A DNA stretch of 21,743 bases from Sphacelaria rigidula (taxonomy: Eukaryota > Phaeophyceae > Sphacelariales): assembly GCA_964200075.2 (NCBI GenBank), contig CAXNAA020000389.1, positions 1 to 21,743 of the forward strand, read 5' to 3'. Both the position numbers and the translations under genes were made by a program. A model generated the notes under the pieces. It had not been told where the DNA came from. It did no database searches and was given only the letters and a program-made list of their open reading frames with translations. Numbering within the stretch: the stretch's first letter is position 1; each line of letters begins with the position of its first letter. Below, one piece after another: positions 10,930 to 17,550 of this stretch.

Positions 10930-13900
10930 ACACACACACTCGAGTCACACCTGTAGCGTACGTACCACAGTACAGGAGTAAACAGTAGCCTGGTACGGAT
11001 AGAACAGCAGCACAGAAACGAAGCTGCATGCAGACAAGCAGGCAGCGAGTGGTACATTGCCGATGCAGGGCGTCATAGCGACGCTCGTGAAACGACATGT
11101 CCTTATGTTTGTATGGCGCCGTTGCCACCAGCAGCGGCCGCCATGCTGATGGGTGCAAGCAGTACCCTGGCGGTGCCGTATGTCCACGCTATGCTATGGG
11201 TTGCTTATTCTATAGAAGCACGGGGTCTGCCCCAGCCAGTCGAACGCTGCATACCGACGTGGTTGTGTGTTTTTACCCAGCCATGTTCGGTATCACGCAA
11301 ATGGCAAATGATGAATCTCGGTAGCATGAAGTTTTCAACAGTCAAGTGTGTAGACAGCACTCCGTCCCGACTATGTTGTACAGACAGATTTCACACAACA
11401 GTACCGCATCTCAGGCAACCTCAGCGGAGACCAAACCGTCTCCGCAAGGTCTAAATACACCACAAAACAGAACATAGCTGCAGCACATATGACAGCGGAC
11501 GTGATTGTGTTTGTGCTGCAGTACAGTAAAACAGGACATGTCCCATGATTTAGTTCTTCGCTTGATTTTGAACAGGTCCTCAGTGTTCGCCGGGTGCCGA
11601 TCTCGAACGCGCGATCATAATCTGCTTGGCGCAAATGATGAAATTCGCTACAAAAATCATCCCCATGTAGGGGCCTTGTGCTGCTTACACAGACGGGAGG
11701 AATATTGTTAGAGGTGGTGTATTTCAAACTCGATATTTCCGGCATTTTTCACAGTAATATACAAGCAAATATATCGAGAACCTCGGGTTTGAGATTCCTT
11801 TAATAACGCCACCATGCTCATATGGGCAGAGAACATGGGCTTCGCACTAAATCGTCTGGTCGGCCGGCACACGTTGGTGTCGTGTGGTCGACCCGCAGAT
11901 TACAGCAGCGCAGCCGAATATGATGTTCACTGAGGATAAAATCTGCTGTTTCTCCACGTGCACCTTGCTCTTTCTTTCCTGAAGGATATCGTCTATAGTA
12001 TGAAGGTTTCCTTGACGAGTCTCGTGCTGCCCAGCTCCGCCCCACATCCGACGGTTGACACAATCTCGTTATGGAGGTGGGGATGCTTATCGGGGGGGAA
12101 ATCGACCTGAAGTGACTCGATTCGATTGTAAATCGATATATACTGTCGCATCTTCGATGTATCAAATACATCATGCCTGAAAAACCAGTATGCTGAGCAC
12201 CAACGTTCGCCTGACTCGATGATGGGTAGTTTTTGACACATGATTGAGGTACGGGTACTGCAATCTGCTGGTACCCGATTAGCGTTCTCTTATTGAGGGA
12301 TATCTGGTCTTGTTTCAACGCCTTGAGCACCAGGCCGCGGTTCAACAGAGTATTCTCGGCCAGAAGAAGTCGCACTAGAAAACGTGTTCAACGTTTCGTA
12401 GGCGAAGAGTCTCGTTTGCACAGCATGATCGTCAAGCCCTCGCACACAGTCCTTGGCTGCACTGGCTCCGTGCAGGGGAAGGTTTTAGTCATTACTGTGT
12501 AGTATTAACTCCCTTTCGATCATATGCGGGGCGAATATTTGGGATGCCAACACTTGAACAGTGTCGCCTCGGAACAGTTTTAGAGGCGGACAATCCTTGG
12601 ACACAGAGGTTTCCAGAGGCCGGGAGAGGGGGGGATGTTACTCATGATCTTGCATGCCATAGTCATGAGACCATTGGCGGAGCACGCCGGGTTTTCGCCA
12701 GACCAGGCTCGCACTCAATTACCAAGCGCCAAGCGCCGTGTTGTGTTCGGCGAGTCGCATGCAGGGTGAGCTGCATCCTGCTGAGATTGTTCGGCCCGAC
12801 GCCTACCGATTATCTTGCATTTGCATGACAGCCCCCAATGAGTTGCTTCATTTTCTGGTACCGCCACTTCCAGAGACGGCCATGACTTATACACTGCCTC
12901 ATGGGTGTCTCACGATTCAAACATGACGTAGTACGACGATCCCCATTGTGCAGAGTTGAGGTTCTCCTAGGCCGCACAACATGATCAAGCTCGACTACCA
13001 TCATACTACCGCAAAAAAACGCAAGCGCACAAAAAAAAACGGTAACCTGGTTGCCTAGCTTACGTGATGAGGGGCGTGTTTTATAGCGTCATCGCCGACT
13101 GACGCCAACCCCATCGGGGGTCCGCCCCATAAAGCCGGGACTGATGGGTCAGAAACACCCCGCATGTGTAGAAAGGTTGAGGCCAGAGATGCATGTTGAC
13201 GCGGCAGCAGATGATCATGCACGATGCTGGAACTCCTCCCAAAAATATCATCACTCTGCAGTAAAATATCCATCTGTGATGTTGTTGGTTGTGGTATACT
13301 TGGGTGTAGAATCAGCCATCACCGTGTCCGCTCTGGATACACTGAAAATGTTGAGTTAAAAGTCTTCCACGATTTGTCATAGCTTGTTTCGATTGTGCCC
13401 CTTTTCTGTTCGCGTCCACGTTGATCGTTTCACTTCCAGGGGTGCCCCTGGGACGAGTCCACCTGCTCTTGCGCTGTGTATGAGGGCCACCTCGAGGTGC
13501 TCCAGTGGAGCAGGGCCAACGGATGTCCTTGGGATGCCAACTCGTGCCGATTCGCGGCAGGGCAAGGTCACCTTGAGGTCCTGAAGTGGTGCAAGGCCAA
13601 CGGGGGGCGCTGGGATGCGCGGACGTGCATCAATGCCGCCGGATCTGGACACATGGAGGTACACAAACGTAGCCGTATTCGTTACCCTGTTTTTGATCGA
13701 ATGGAAGTAAAAACTCGGGTGTAAGCATCGAGGGTGTTTGGATGCGCACATTTGCATTTGCATCAATGCCCCTGGATGTTGGCCCTTAACGTAGGCGCGG
13801 TATTTTTCTCGTTGATCCAGTTCTGTAGTGAAGACGCATGGGTTGTCTTGCTTTTCTTGTCTTTCGCTACACGCTGAAGGAAAAACTCTGGTTGTGAGCA

Positions 13901-16900
13901 GGTAGCCACGTCCCAGCTCCGGACATGAACATGCGTGGATGCACACTTGACGAGTAGGAGATGAGTTGCGGGAGCAAAAAAGTTTTAGGTTCACGAACGC
14001 ACTCACGAAAGTCTCGTGGATACACCCCGAGTACTGAATCAGGGTCGACGTTGTAAGGTCAAGGAAGATTGATTTCTAACGGAGCAAGTGTGAATGAATG
14101 GAAAAAAATAATCGATGATTCCAGTGGGTGTCAAACCTCGCGTACCCTTTGACCGAAATATATTTCGACGTCATGTCGACATGCTTCGTCCTGGTTTGCA
14201 CGAAATCGGAATATGTGTCCTGGAGTCAAATCCCCCGGAAAAAACAAATGTTTCCAACGAAGCACAATTCGTCAAGATCCCTGCTCGCTCGGCGGTAACC
14301 GCCGCCTAACCGCCAAAATCGGCATGCCCCGTGACTTTTTTCCTTGCAGTCGCACGAAAATTATTATTATTATTATCGACGCTGTTATTTTCGGAGACAT
14401 CGGAATTTTTCAGACTGTCCGGACTCTGCATTCAGACTTCTCTGAAGCCGAAACGGTTGATGTTTTTCCGAAGATTCATTTTTGGGAAAGTATGAAAAAA
14501 TCGGACTGGAGCGGGGCGCTTCGGTTAGCTTTTCTTTGTATACGCAGTGGCGCTCGCAAGCGTTCGAGAGTCATGAGGTACCTTGCCAATCTCGAGAAAT
14601 TCGGAGATCTGCGAAGAAGCATCGTCGATAATAATGGGCCTTGCGGCGAATAGAAGAGAAAAATAGACTTCAAAACTTCCTTGTTGGTCCCTCTGCGTCG
14701 CTTTACGCTTCCAAAAGAGGGCTAGGCGGATGGCGCCTGCTTGGAAGGGCTTGCTCTACTCTTGAAAACGGTTTCAGCACACTTTCGCGTATCCCGATCA
14801 CCGCAGTGTTTTCTTGTCCAAACTTGCATTTTTGCTATAGAAGTGGCCAAGACCGGTAAATATCCAGGGAAAAGTCTGCCCACCGGAGATCGCAAAGATG
14901 TCCTGGCACAGTCGTTCCAAGGCTTCGAAATCTGCGTGGCCCTCCTCTCGGCGCATTGAACTATGCAAAAAGACCAGAATGGTAGCTCTGGAGTTTTTCA
15001 TTTGATTGCCGTAATAAAAAGCGGGATGCAGCTTGGCTCAAGTTGACTACGTCCAATGTGTTGAGTTATTTTCTGGCTTGTTTCCCTGAGTTTTTGTACG
15101 TCAATCGTGGCCACGCTGGTGGGATGAAGCGTAACTTGCAGATGCACACTATCCGCAAATGTAGAGCACGTCGAGGGAAGAAAGAATACAGACGATTCAG
15201 GAAAGCCGCCCGCAAGAGAGAACGTCTGTTCGTCACCCAGTAGTAGGATTGCATCATCGAATAGTAGAGCTCGGAAATGGTGCCAGTTATAACTGGCCAT
15301 ATTCATTACAATGGTAATAACGGTGATGGTTATATGAAAAAATTGGATAATGGATTCAAACCATTATCTACCGTTACCGGCTACGTATGCTACATATTGC
15401 CCTCGAAAATTGGCTCAAATTCGATGTATATTCTAGCTCTAGTGAAGCTAGATCGCGTTGAAACGTGCCTACGGTGCCTCCGGCACGGCGACTCCGGTGG
15501 GGCCCTCCGACAGGGTCCACTCTGCCGGGGGGGGGGCTTTTTGGCTCGCGGCTGCACCTCTCGATGACCAAACCATCATGTGCCATTTAACTGGTTAATG
15601 AGTGCACTACGCGTAACCATTCAACTGATTGATGGTTGGACGAACCATTTCTGAGCTCTATCGAATAGATGTATCTTGTGTTTTGGTTTTTCAAGAATGG
15701 TTGAATTCTTCCTTGTGTCGCAGGTTTTGAAGTGGGCCGTGGCCAACGGGTGTCCTTGGGACGAGGAGGTTTGTGCGTCGGCAGCCGCCGGAGGTCACCT
15801 CGACGTGCTGCAGTTTTGCTGGGCTAGCGGCTGTCCGTGGAATGAGTACACGTGCAAGTTCGCGGCAGAGGGCGGCCATCTGGAGGTGCTCAAGTGGTGC
15901 CGGGACAAGGAGTGCCCGTGGGACGAAGACGTTTGCGCCTATGCTGCGGAGGAGGGGCACATAGAGGTGAGTCGTGTGTAGCGCGTATTGTACTATGGTG
16001 GCCTCTTGTTTGCTGACCAGTAGTATAATTTTCTCTTGTTTCGTTATGGCGGTGGGTATATGATATTCGTGTACATGTTTGTACCCTTTCATCCAATAGG
16101 TGTCGTAGGCCCGTAGGTCATGTGTTGGGCAACTGAGGCCGTATCTTTTCGAGACCCAGCAAGGAAAAAGGAAGAAGATAAAGGCGTCCGACGGCAGCAT
16201 GCTTGATTGGTCGCCGCAACCGTAGACCCGCCCGGGAACCAATCAACACGCTGCTTTTGGGACGTTGTTCCTATTTGCGCTTTTTTGTGGTCTCGGTAAG
16301 ATTGGATCTCATGAGCAGCGAAACGTCGAACGAATTCCGGTTCGTCTGAACATGATTTCCTTCTTGTGAACCTTGAGCCTTGTTTAGATATTTGCACCCC
16401 AGGCACGTGGAATACACACCGCAAACATTGGGTCAAGACTTTTTTTCGTTGACTCGTGTTCAACTTTTTCTCCGTTCTCTTACGTGCAATCTGGCCTCGG
16501 CAATCCCGCATTTTGTTATTCGAACCAGCGATAATCAACCCGACTCTTGTTGCTTTTACATATGCTTGTCTTGTCTCGACGTTTCTGTCAGGTAAGGGAC
16601 AAGCGACCATACATCCAGTTGTGGTGCGTTGCCCGTTCACGTACGGTTGTGGATGTAAGCAACACCGCTACTCCGTTGGTATCCTATTTACCGGTAGTAC
16701 ATCAGCGTGCTGTTGAATGTGAAAATGTCGAGCGTAGGAGTGCTTTGCCCCAGCATTCCCCGAGTACACGACAGGTTTGCCAAGAAGTCACGCTGCGCAA
16801 CCATCCATGCCCTCCGCGTGCACGCAGGTACTGCACTGGGCAGTGGCGAACGGCTGCCCCTGGGACAAAAGAGTACGCGACTACATGCCAGGAGGTGGGC

Positions 16901-17046
16901 TCTGTAGCAGCGGAAGCGTCACCAAGATACTCGAGCTCCACAACGCCAACACTAACCCCTCCAATTCAGAGAGTGGCGATATCCGCCAGTCTGTCTCGCC
17001 GCAGCCTCAGCGGGAGTTGGAGGCTGGAGGTAGCCCGGTGTGGTGA
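1923..17046 (+). CDS. F-box-like / ankyrin-type 27-residue repeat protein, six exons, 564 aa
   Basis: Spliced CDS joining 1923-2596, 3755-3869, 4333-4557, 13440-13658, 15724-15966 and 16828-17046. It totals 1695 nt including TGA, giving 564 residues. All five introns are GT-AG, with phases 2,0,0,0,0. Residues 1-85 are polar, basic and probably disordered. Residues 86-120 resemble a degenerate F-box (NDEDVLLHLMPF, then VSKCWRDAW). Residues 142-492 are 13 consecutive 27-residue units, with Trp at position 4, GCPWD at 9-13, Cys at 17, AA at 20-21 and GHLE at 24-27. Unit 14 (from 493) is degenerate and runs into a Ser/Pro/Glu-rich tail. Such repeats are usually annotated as ankyrin-type and serve in protein binding. 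An F-box-like segment would suggest a ubiquitin-ligase adaptor role, but that is inference. The exact 27-residue phase across every junction is the main proof of the model. Exons 3 and 4 are joined over 8.9 kb, which is the least certain junction. Confidence 0.88.
2597..3754 (+). other. Intron 1 (1158 nt, phase 2)
   Basis: The donor is CAG|GTATGT and the acceptor GAACCAG|A. The sequence shows no ankyrin-type motif in any frame and no clear mobile element. It is partly G/T-rich on the + strand. Open frames inside it (such as 3530-3826 plus) run across the intron-exon border in the wrong frame. Confidence 0.8.
3755..3869 (+). CDS. Exon 2: ankyrin-type unit 4 and first half of unit 5
   Basis: This 115-nt exon supplies one base to finish the split Arg codon (AG|A) and then 38 codons, residues 226-263. 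It begins WARRAGCPWDASTC and ends ANGCPWDK. The acceptor is ...GAACCAG|ATGGG and the donor is GACAAG|GTACGC (phase 0). It completes unit 4 (223-249) and gives positions 1-14 of unit 5. No ATG-initiated frame shows it, because it is short and in a frame with no start. It is recognised by the repeat motif and by exact 27-residue spacing with exon 1. The tract before the acceptor is only weakly pyrimidine-rich. Confidence 0.85.
3870..4332 (+). other. Intron 2 (463 nt, phase 0)
   Basis: The donor is AAG|GTACGC. The acceptor CACTCAG|GAC is preceded by a C/T-rich tract (about 4299-4320). No repeat or coding feature was recognised inside. Confidence 0.82.
4333..4557 (+). CDS. Exon 3: rest of unit 5, units 6-7, start of unit 8
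   Basis: A 75-codon exon, phase 0 at both ends, residues 264-338. The acceptor CACTCAG|GAC follows a C/T-rich tract and the donor is GCACAG|GTGTGT. It contributes positions 15-27 of unit 5 (DTSSFTARMGHLE), full units 6 and 7, and positions 1-8 of unit 8 (VLQWCRAQ); 13+54+8 equals 75. Units 5 and 6 are the most diverged of the array. Cys17 is Ser in unit 5 and Ile16-Thr17 replaces Thr-Cys in unit 6. Asp13 of the WD pair is Ser in unit 6. Unit 7 has GCDWDKTTC. The next expected residue is Gly9 of the GCPWD motif, which is precisely how exon 4 begins. Confidence 0.87.
5121..5339. repeat. Tandem duplication, two copies, period about 109 bp
   Basis: Copy 1 (about 5121-5229) and copy 2 (about 5230-5339) share long identical runs such as CAGTGTT, then CAAATGTTCTGGATGC, then CCAATGCTGGCGAGAATC. 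They differ by scattered substitutions and a few small indels. The offset between matching CAGTGTT words (5146 and 5255) is 109. No open frame is conserved between the copies. Confidence 0.88.
5845..7090. repeat. Cluster of foldback units, possible non-autonomous TIR element
   Basis: A unit containing GTTGACCCTTAGACC, then ATCTGGATCATGCATAC, a T run and AATTGATGCCGATTCA occurs four times. One copy is partial on + at 5845-5905. The others are on - at about 6804-6885, on + at about 6871-6952, and on - at about 7003-7085. The outer two (5875-5905 and 7021-7053) face each other like terminal inverted repeats of a ~1.2-kb element. Adjacent units share near-palindromic GGTCTA-x-GGGTTGACCC cores near 6863 and 6966. 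The interior (5906-6800) has short open frames but nothing recognisable. Target-site duplications were not found. Confidence 0.65.
7384..7617. repeat. Tandem duplication, two copies, period 118 bp
   Basis: The copies begin at CCCCGAATGTAGTTCGTGTG (7386 and 7504). They share ACTACTCGTAT, CTGGAGTGGTCACCAATAC and CATTCCCGTCT in the same order. Copy 2 differs by small substitutions and indels. Confidence 0.88.
7701..8192. repeat. Long inverted repeat (~490 bp), hairpin-forming MITE-like element
   Basis: The left arm runs from about 7701 to 7930, and the right arm from about 7965 to 8192 in reverse complement. Both arms begin with GGCCGGATGTTA and carry TTTTGGCCCAC, then AACAGGGAAAATCGCCAACA, GGACACTTTGCATCACCCCA and GAGCCTAGTCTGCTTTTC, in the same order. 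The loop is about 35 nt. Flanks share a similar direct word (7688-7700 and 8194-8208, TGTTTTTTxxGGCC), a possible but imperfect target duplication. Open frames in the two arms resemble each other only because of the inverted repeat, and no coding function is inferred. It lies inside intron 3, so it would be transcribed with the gene. Confidence 0.85.
8939..9285. repeat. Diverged direct duplication, offset about 147 bp
   Basis: Words shared in the same order are CGGGACAG (8941 and 9088), CAAGGAGCAGAAG, CCACCAGACTTTT, TGATCAATTTT and TCCTCCGG. The second copy carries about 60 extra bases before its TCCTCCGG. The copies are much more diverged than the 109- and 118-bp duplications, so this event looks older. 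Confidence 0.7.
9293..9314 (+). repeat. Homopolymer run of 22 G
   Basis: An uninterrupted G run just after a GGGGAGGA segment, on the strand that would be the RNA sense strand of intron 3. The exact length is unreliable in most sequencing data. Confidence 0.9.
9455..9518. repeat. 13-bp perfect inverted repeat, 38-nt spacer
   Basis: GCAATCTCGTATA (9455-9467) is the reverse complement of TATACGAGATTGC (9506-9518). It could be a hairpin or the remnant of a small terminal inverted repeat; no further evidence separates these. Confidence 0.7.
9919..9991 (-). mobile_element. tRNA-derived SINE-like head or tRNA pseudogene
   Basis: On the minus strand there is an A-box match TGGCTCAGTTGG (9984-9973), and 32 nt later a B-box match GGTTCGAATCT (9940-9930). 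This is the internal RNA polymerase III promoter layout of a tRNA. The 5' acceptor strand would be GCCGCGG (9991-9985), but the 3' side (near 9925-9919) does not pair with it, and the D and anticodon stems pair poorly. This is therefore not a working tRNA. A tRNA-derived SINE is the likelier reading, with a body continuing toward about 9800 that includes A-rich tracts on the minus strand. No second copy is in the window. Confidence 0.55.
10881..10939. repeat. (CA)n microsatellite
   Basis: About 29 CA units with one interruption (CATACA near 10921-10928). Open frames across it (Thr-His or Val-Cys runs) are artefacts. Confidence 0.95.
13440..13658 (+). CDS. Exon 4: rest of unit 8, units 9-10
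   Basis: A 73-codon exon, phase 0 at both ends, residues 339-411. The acceptor TTTCACTTCCAG|GGG has a good pyrimidine tract. The donor is ATGGAG|GTACAC. It begins GCPWDESTC, which finishes unit 8 (19 residues), and adds units 9 (ANGCPWDANSC) and 10 (ANGGRWDARTC); 19+54 equals 73. Unit 8 has CAV where AA is usual. Unit 10 has lost the Cys10-Pro11 pair (GGRWD). The end, GHME, is the last position of a unit. An antisense open frame over this region (13377-14006, minus) is a by-product of the repeat's base composition. Confidence 0.9.
13732..13790 (+). pseudogene. Possible decayed ankyrin-type repeat unit in intron 4
   Basis: The stretch resembles the exon 4 segment at about 13604-13653 that encodes GGRWDARTCINAAGSG. 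Matching blocks are GGATGCGC, TGCA, TCAATGCC and GGAT in the same order, with a 6-nt insertion (TTTGCA type) and about ten substitutions. The frame is broken. It may be a dead repeat left by duplication of the end of exon 4, or chance similarity. Confidence 0.35.
14359..14376. repeat. (ATT)n trinucleotide tract
   Basis: About six ATT units inside intron 4; in one frame this reads as an Ile run. Confidence 0.9.
14682..15001 (-). pseudogene. Decayed protein-coding repeat, copy A
   Basis: The sequence is homologous to 17146-17550 in direct orientation; on + both carry TTGGTCC, then AGxGCTAGGCGGA, CCAAACTTG and TTCCA. On the minus strand, copy A has an open frame from ATG at 15001 to TGA at 14798 (67 codons), including HADFEALERLCQDIFAIS. 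Copy B encodes QAEFDTLE followed by a stop and, in a shifted frame, a QDMRAFSDG match. Differences that keep Asp/Glu and Phe point to an ancestral protein on this strand. The family is not recognised; a mobile-element protein is one possibility. Confidence 0.5.
15347..15369. repeat. Small perfect hairpin
   Basis: GATAATGG and CCATTATC form an 8-bp stem around a short loop in intron 4. Words related to AACTGG and CCAT recur in nearby positions (15280-15300, 15575-15645), suggesting a decayed inverted-repeat element. Confidence 0.5.
15724..15966 (+). CDS. Exon 5: exactly three repeat units (11-13)
   Basis: An 81-codon exon of exactly 3 x 27 residues, 412-492, phase 0 at both ends. The acceptor TTGTGTCGCAG|GTT follows a pyrimidine-rich tract; the donor ATAGAG|GTGAGT is close to consensus. 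Unit 11 begins VLKWAVANGCPWD, unit 12 has CWASGCPWNEYTC, and unit 13 has CRDKECPWDEDVC and ends EEGHIE. Both bounding introns lie between Glu27 of one unit and Val1 of the next. Loss or duplication of the exon would therefore leave the repeat register untouched. Confidence 0.92.
15967..16827 (+). other. Intron 5 (861 nt, phase 0)
   Basis: The donor is GAG|GTGAGT and the acceptor GCACGCAG|GTA. Open frames inside on both strands (for example 16089-16640 minus) show no recognisable domain. No extra repeat exon is visible. Confidence 0.82.
16828..17046 (+). CDS. Exon 6: degenerate unit 14, C-terminal tail and stop
   Basis: The exon encodes residues 493-564 and a TGA at 17044-17046. The acceptor is CGTGCACGCAG|GTA. 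It opens VLHWAVANGCPWDKRV, in register with exon 5, but then decays. Cys17 is Arg (CGC for TGC), AA is MP, and the GHLE end is lost after a Gly run. The tail is Ser/Asn/Pro/Glu-rich (NTNPSNSESGD, then PQPQRELEAGG) and ends SPVW. No membrane segment or targeting signal is visible. A longer isoform with more repeat exons downstream is possible in principle, but no GCPWD-type exon is seen between 17047 and 21743. Confidence 0.85.
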   Translation, partial: VLHWAVANGCPWDKRVRDYMPGGGLCSSGSVTKILELHNANTNPSNSESGDIRQSVSPQPQRELEAGGSPVW

Positions 17047-17145
17047 TTCTTAACCCTCTTTTTTCGAGGAGTTCGTTTCGTCGTGGTTGTTGAATCATAT
17101 CACGCCGTTTAGGCCGCTTCTTACAGTAAACAGATATAAGGTGCC

Positions 17146-17550
17146 GCAAGAATGCTCCGTTGGTCCTTCTTCGACGTTTTACGCCTCGAAAGAGAGCTAG
17201 GCGGAATTTTACTCCTCGAAATAACTTGCCCTACTCGTTGTGACGGATCTCGGACACGTTCGCGTTGTCTGGTGGCCGCAGTTTTTTTTTTGGCCAAACT
17301 TGGATTCTTGCCTGAGAATTGCCAAAAACGGTCAGATCTAGAAGAAAAACTGCCATTTTTCTCTAGGCTTGATCGTCTCTGGACAAGAGTGATTGTTAAG
17401 CCAAAATATAAAAATAAAAACTGCGGCCATCTGAAAACGCCCGCATGTCCTGGAATCGCCTAAACAAGTACAGCAAGTCATTCCAGGGTGTCGAACTCCG
17501 CCTGGCTCTCTTTTAGTGCGCGAAACGACAAAGAAAGACCGAAAAATCGT
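17146..17550 (-). pseudogene. Decayed protein-coding repeat, copy B
   Basis: This second copy of the family seen at 14682-15001 begins about 100 nt after the stop codon of the repeat gene. Its minus-strand reading has KESQAEFDTLE (about 17515-17483), a stop directly after, and a frameshift before the QD-x-x-A segment. It is about 80-90 nt longer than copy A, with an A/T-rich insertion around 17395-17425. It is clearly broken and may form part of the 3' UTR. Confidence 0.5.

Larger units (their letters stand above)
4558..13439 (+). other. Intron 3 (8882 nt, phase 0), repeat-rich
   Basis: The donor is CAG|GTGTGT and the acceptor CACTTCCAG|GGG. Splicing across it joins VLQWCRAQ to GCPWD and restores unit 8 exactly, which is the evidence that one transcript spans it. 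It contains two tandem duplications, foldback units, a long inverted repeat, a diverged duplication, a poly-G run, a SINE-like head and a (CA)n tract, each listed separately. No GCPWD-type exon was seen inside. Stretches without listed elements (4558-5120, 5340-5844, 7090-7383, 8193-8938, 10000-10880 and 10940-13439) show only short unrecognised open frames. Alternative: the two halves are separate genes that happen to match in phase. Confidence 0.72.
13659..15723 (+). other. Intron 4 (2065 nt, phase 0)
   Basis: The donor is GAG|GTACAC and the acceptor GTGTCGCAG|GTT. It holds a possible decayed repeat unit just after exon 4 (13732-13790), an (ATT)n tract, one copy of the decayed coding repeat family, and a perfect small hairpin near 15347-15369. 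A cytosine-poor acceptor-like site (CCTTGCAG at 14342-14349) precedes an open frame, but joining it in phase 0 meets a stop after about 30 residues. Confidence 0.8.

Noticed and set aside
10519-11158. Open frames with Thr-His or Val-Cys runs.
   Set aside because: They are translations of the (CA)n microsatellite.
11590-11640. A second tRNA-like segment (TCTCGAACGCGCGATC, minus B-box-like).
   Set aside because: The B-box match is poor, no A box lies at the right distance, and no stems form.
11818-12375. A 185-codon open frame on the minus strand in intron 3.
   Set aside because: No domain was recognised. One frame of this length is expected by chance in a window of this size at this base composition, and competing frames on the same strand are equally open.
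13377-14006. A 209-codon open frame on the minus strand.
   Set aside because: It lies antisense to exon 4. Similar antisense frames occur opposite exons 2 and 5, because the repeat's codon content leaves the opposite strand free of stops.
14350-14653. An alternative exon after the acceptor-like CCTTGCAG at 14342-14349.
   Set aside because: Joined to exon 4 in phase 0 it hits a stop after about 30 residues, and the longer open frame would need a phase 2 donor that exon 4 does not provide.
16089-16640. A 183-codon minus-strand frame in intron 5.
   Set aside because: There is no recognisable domain and no support beyond length; it overlaps only intron sequence.
1923-17046. A giant-virus ankyrin gene or an endogenous viral insertion.
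   Set aside because: Related repeats occur in large DNA viruses, but the gene has five GT-AG introns and no viral neighbours, which fits a host gene.
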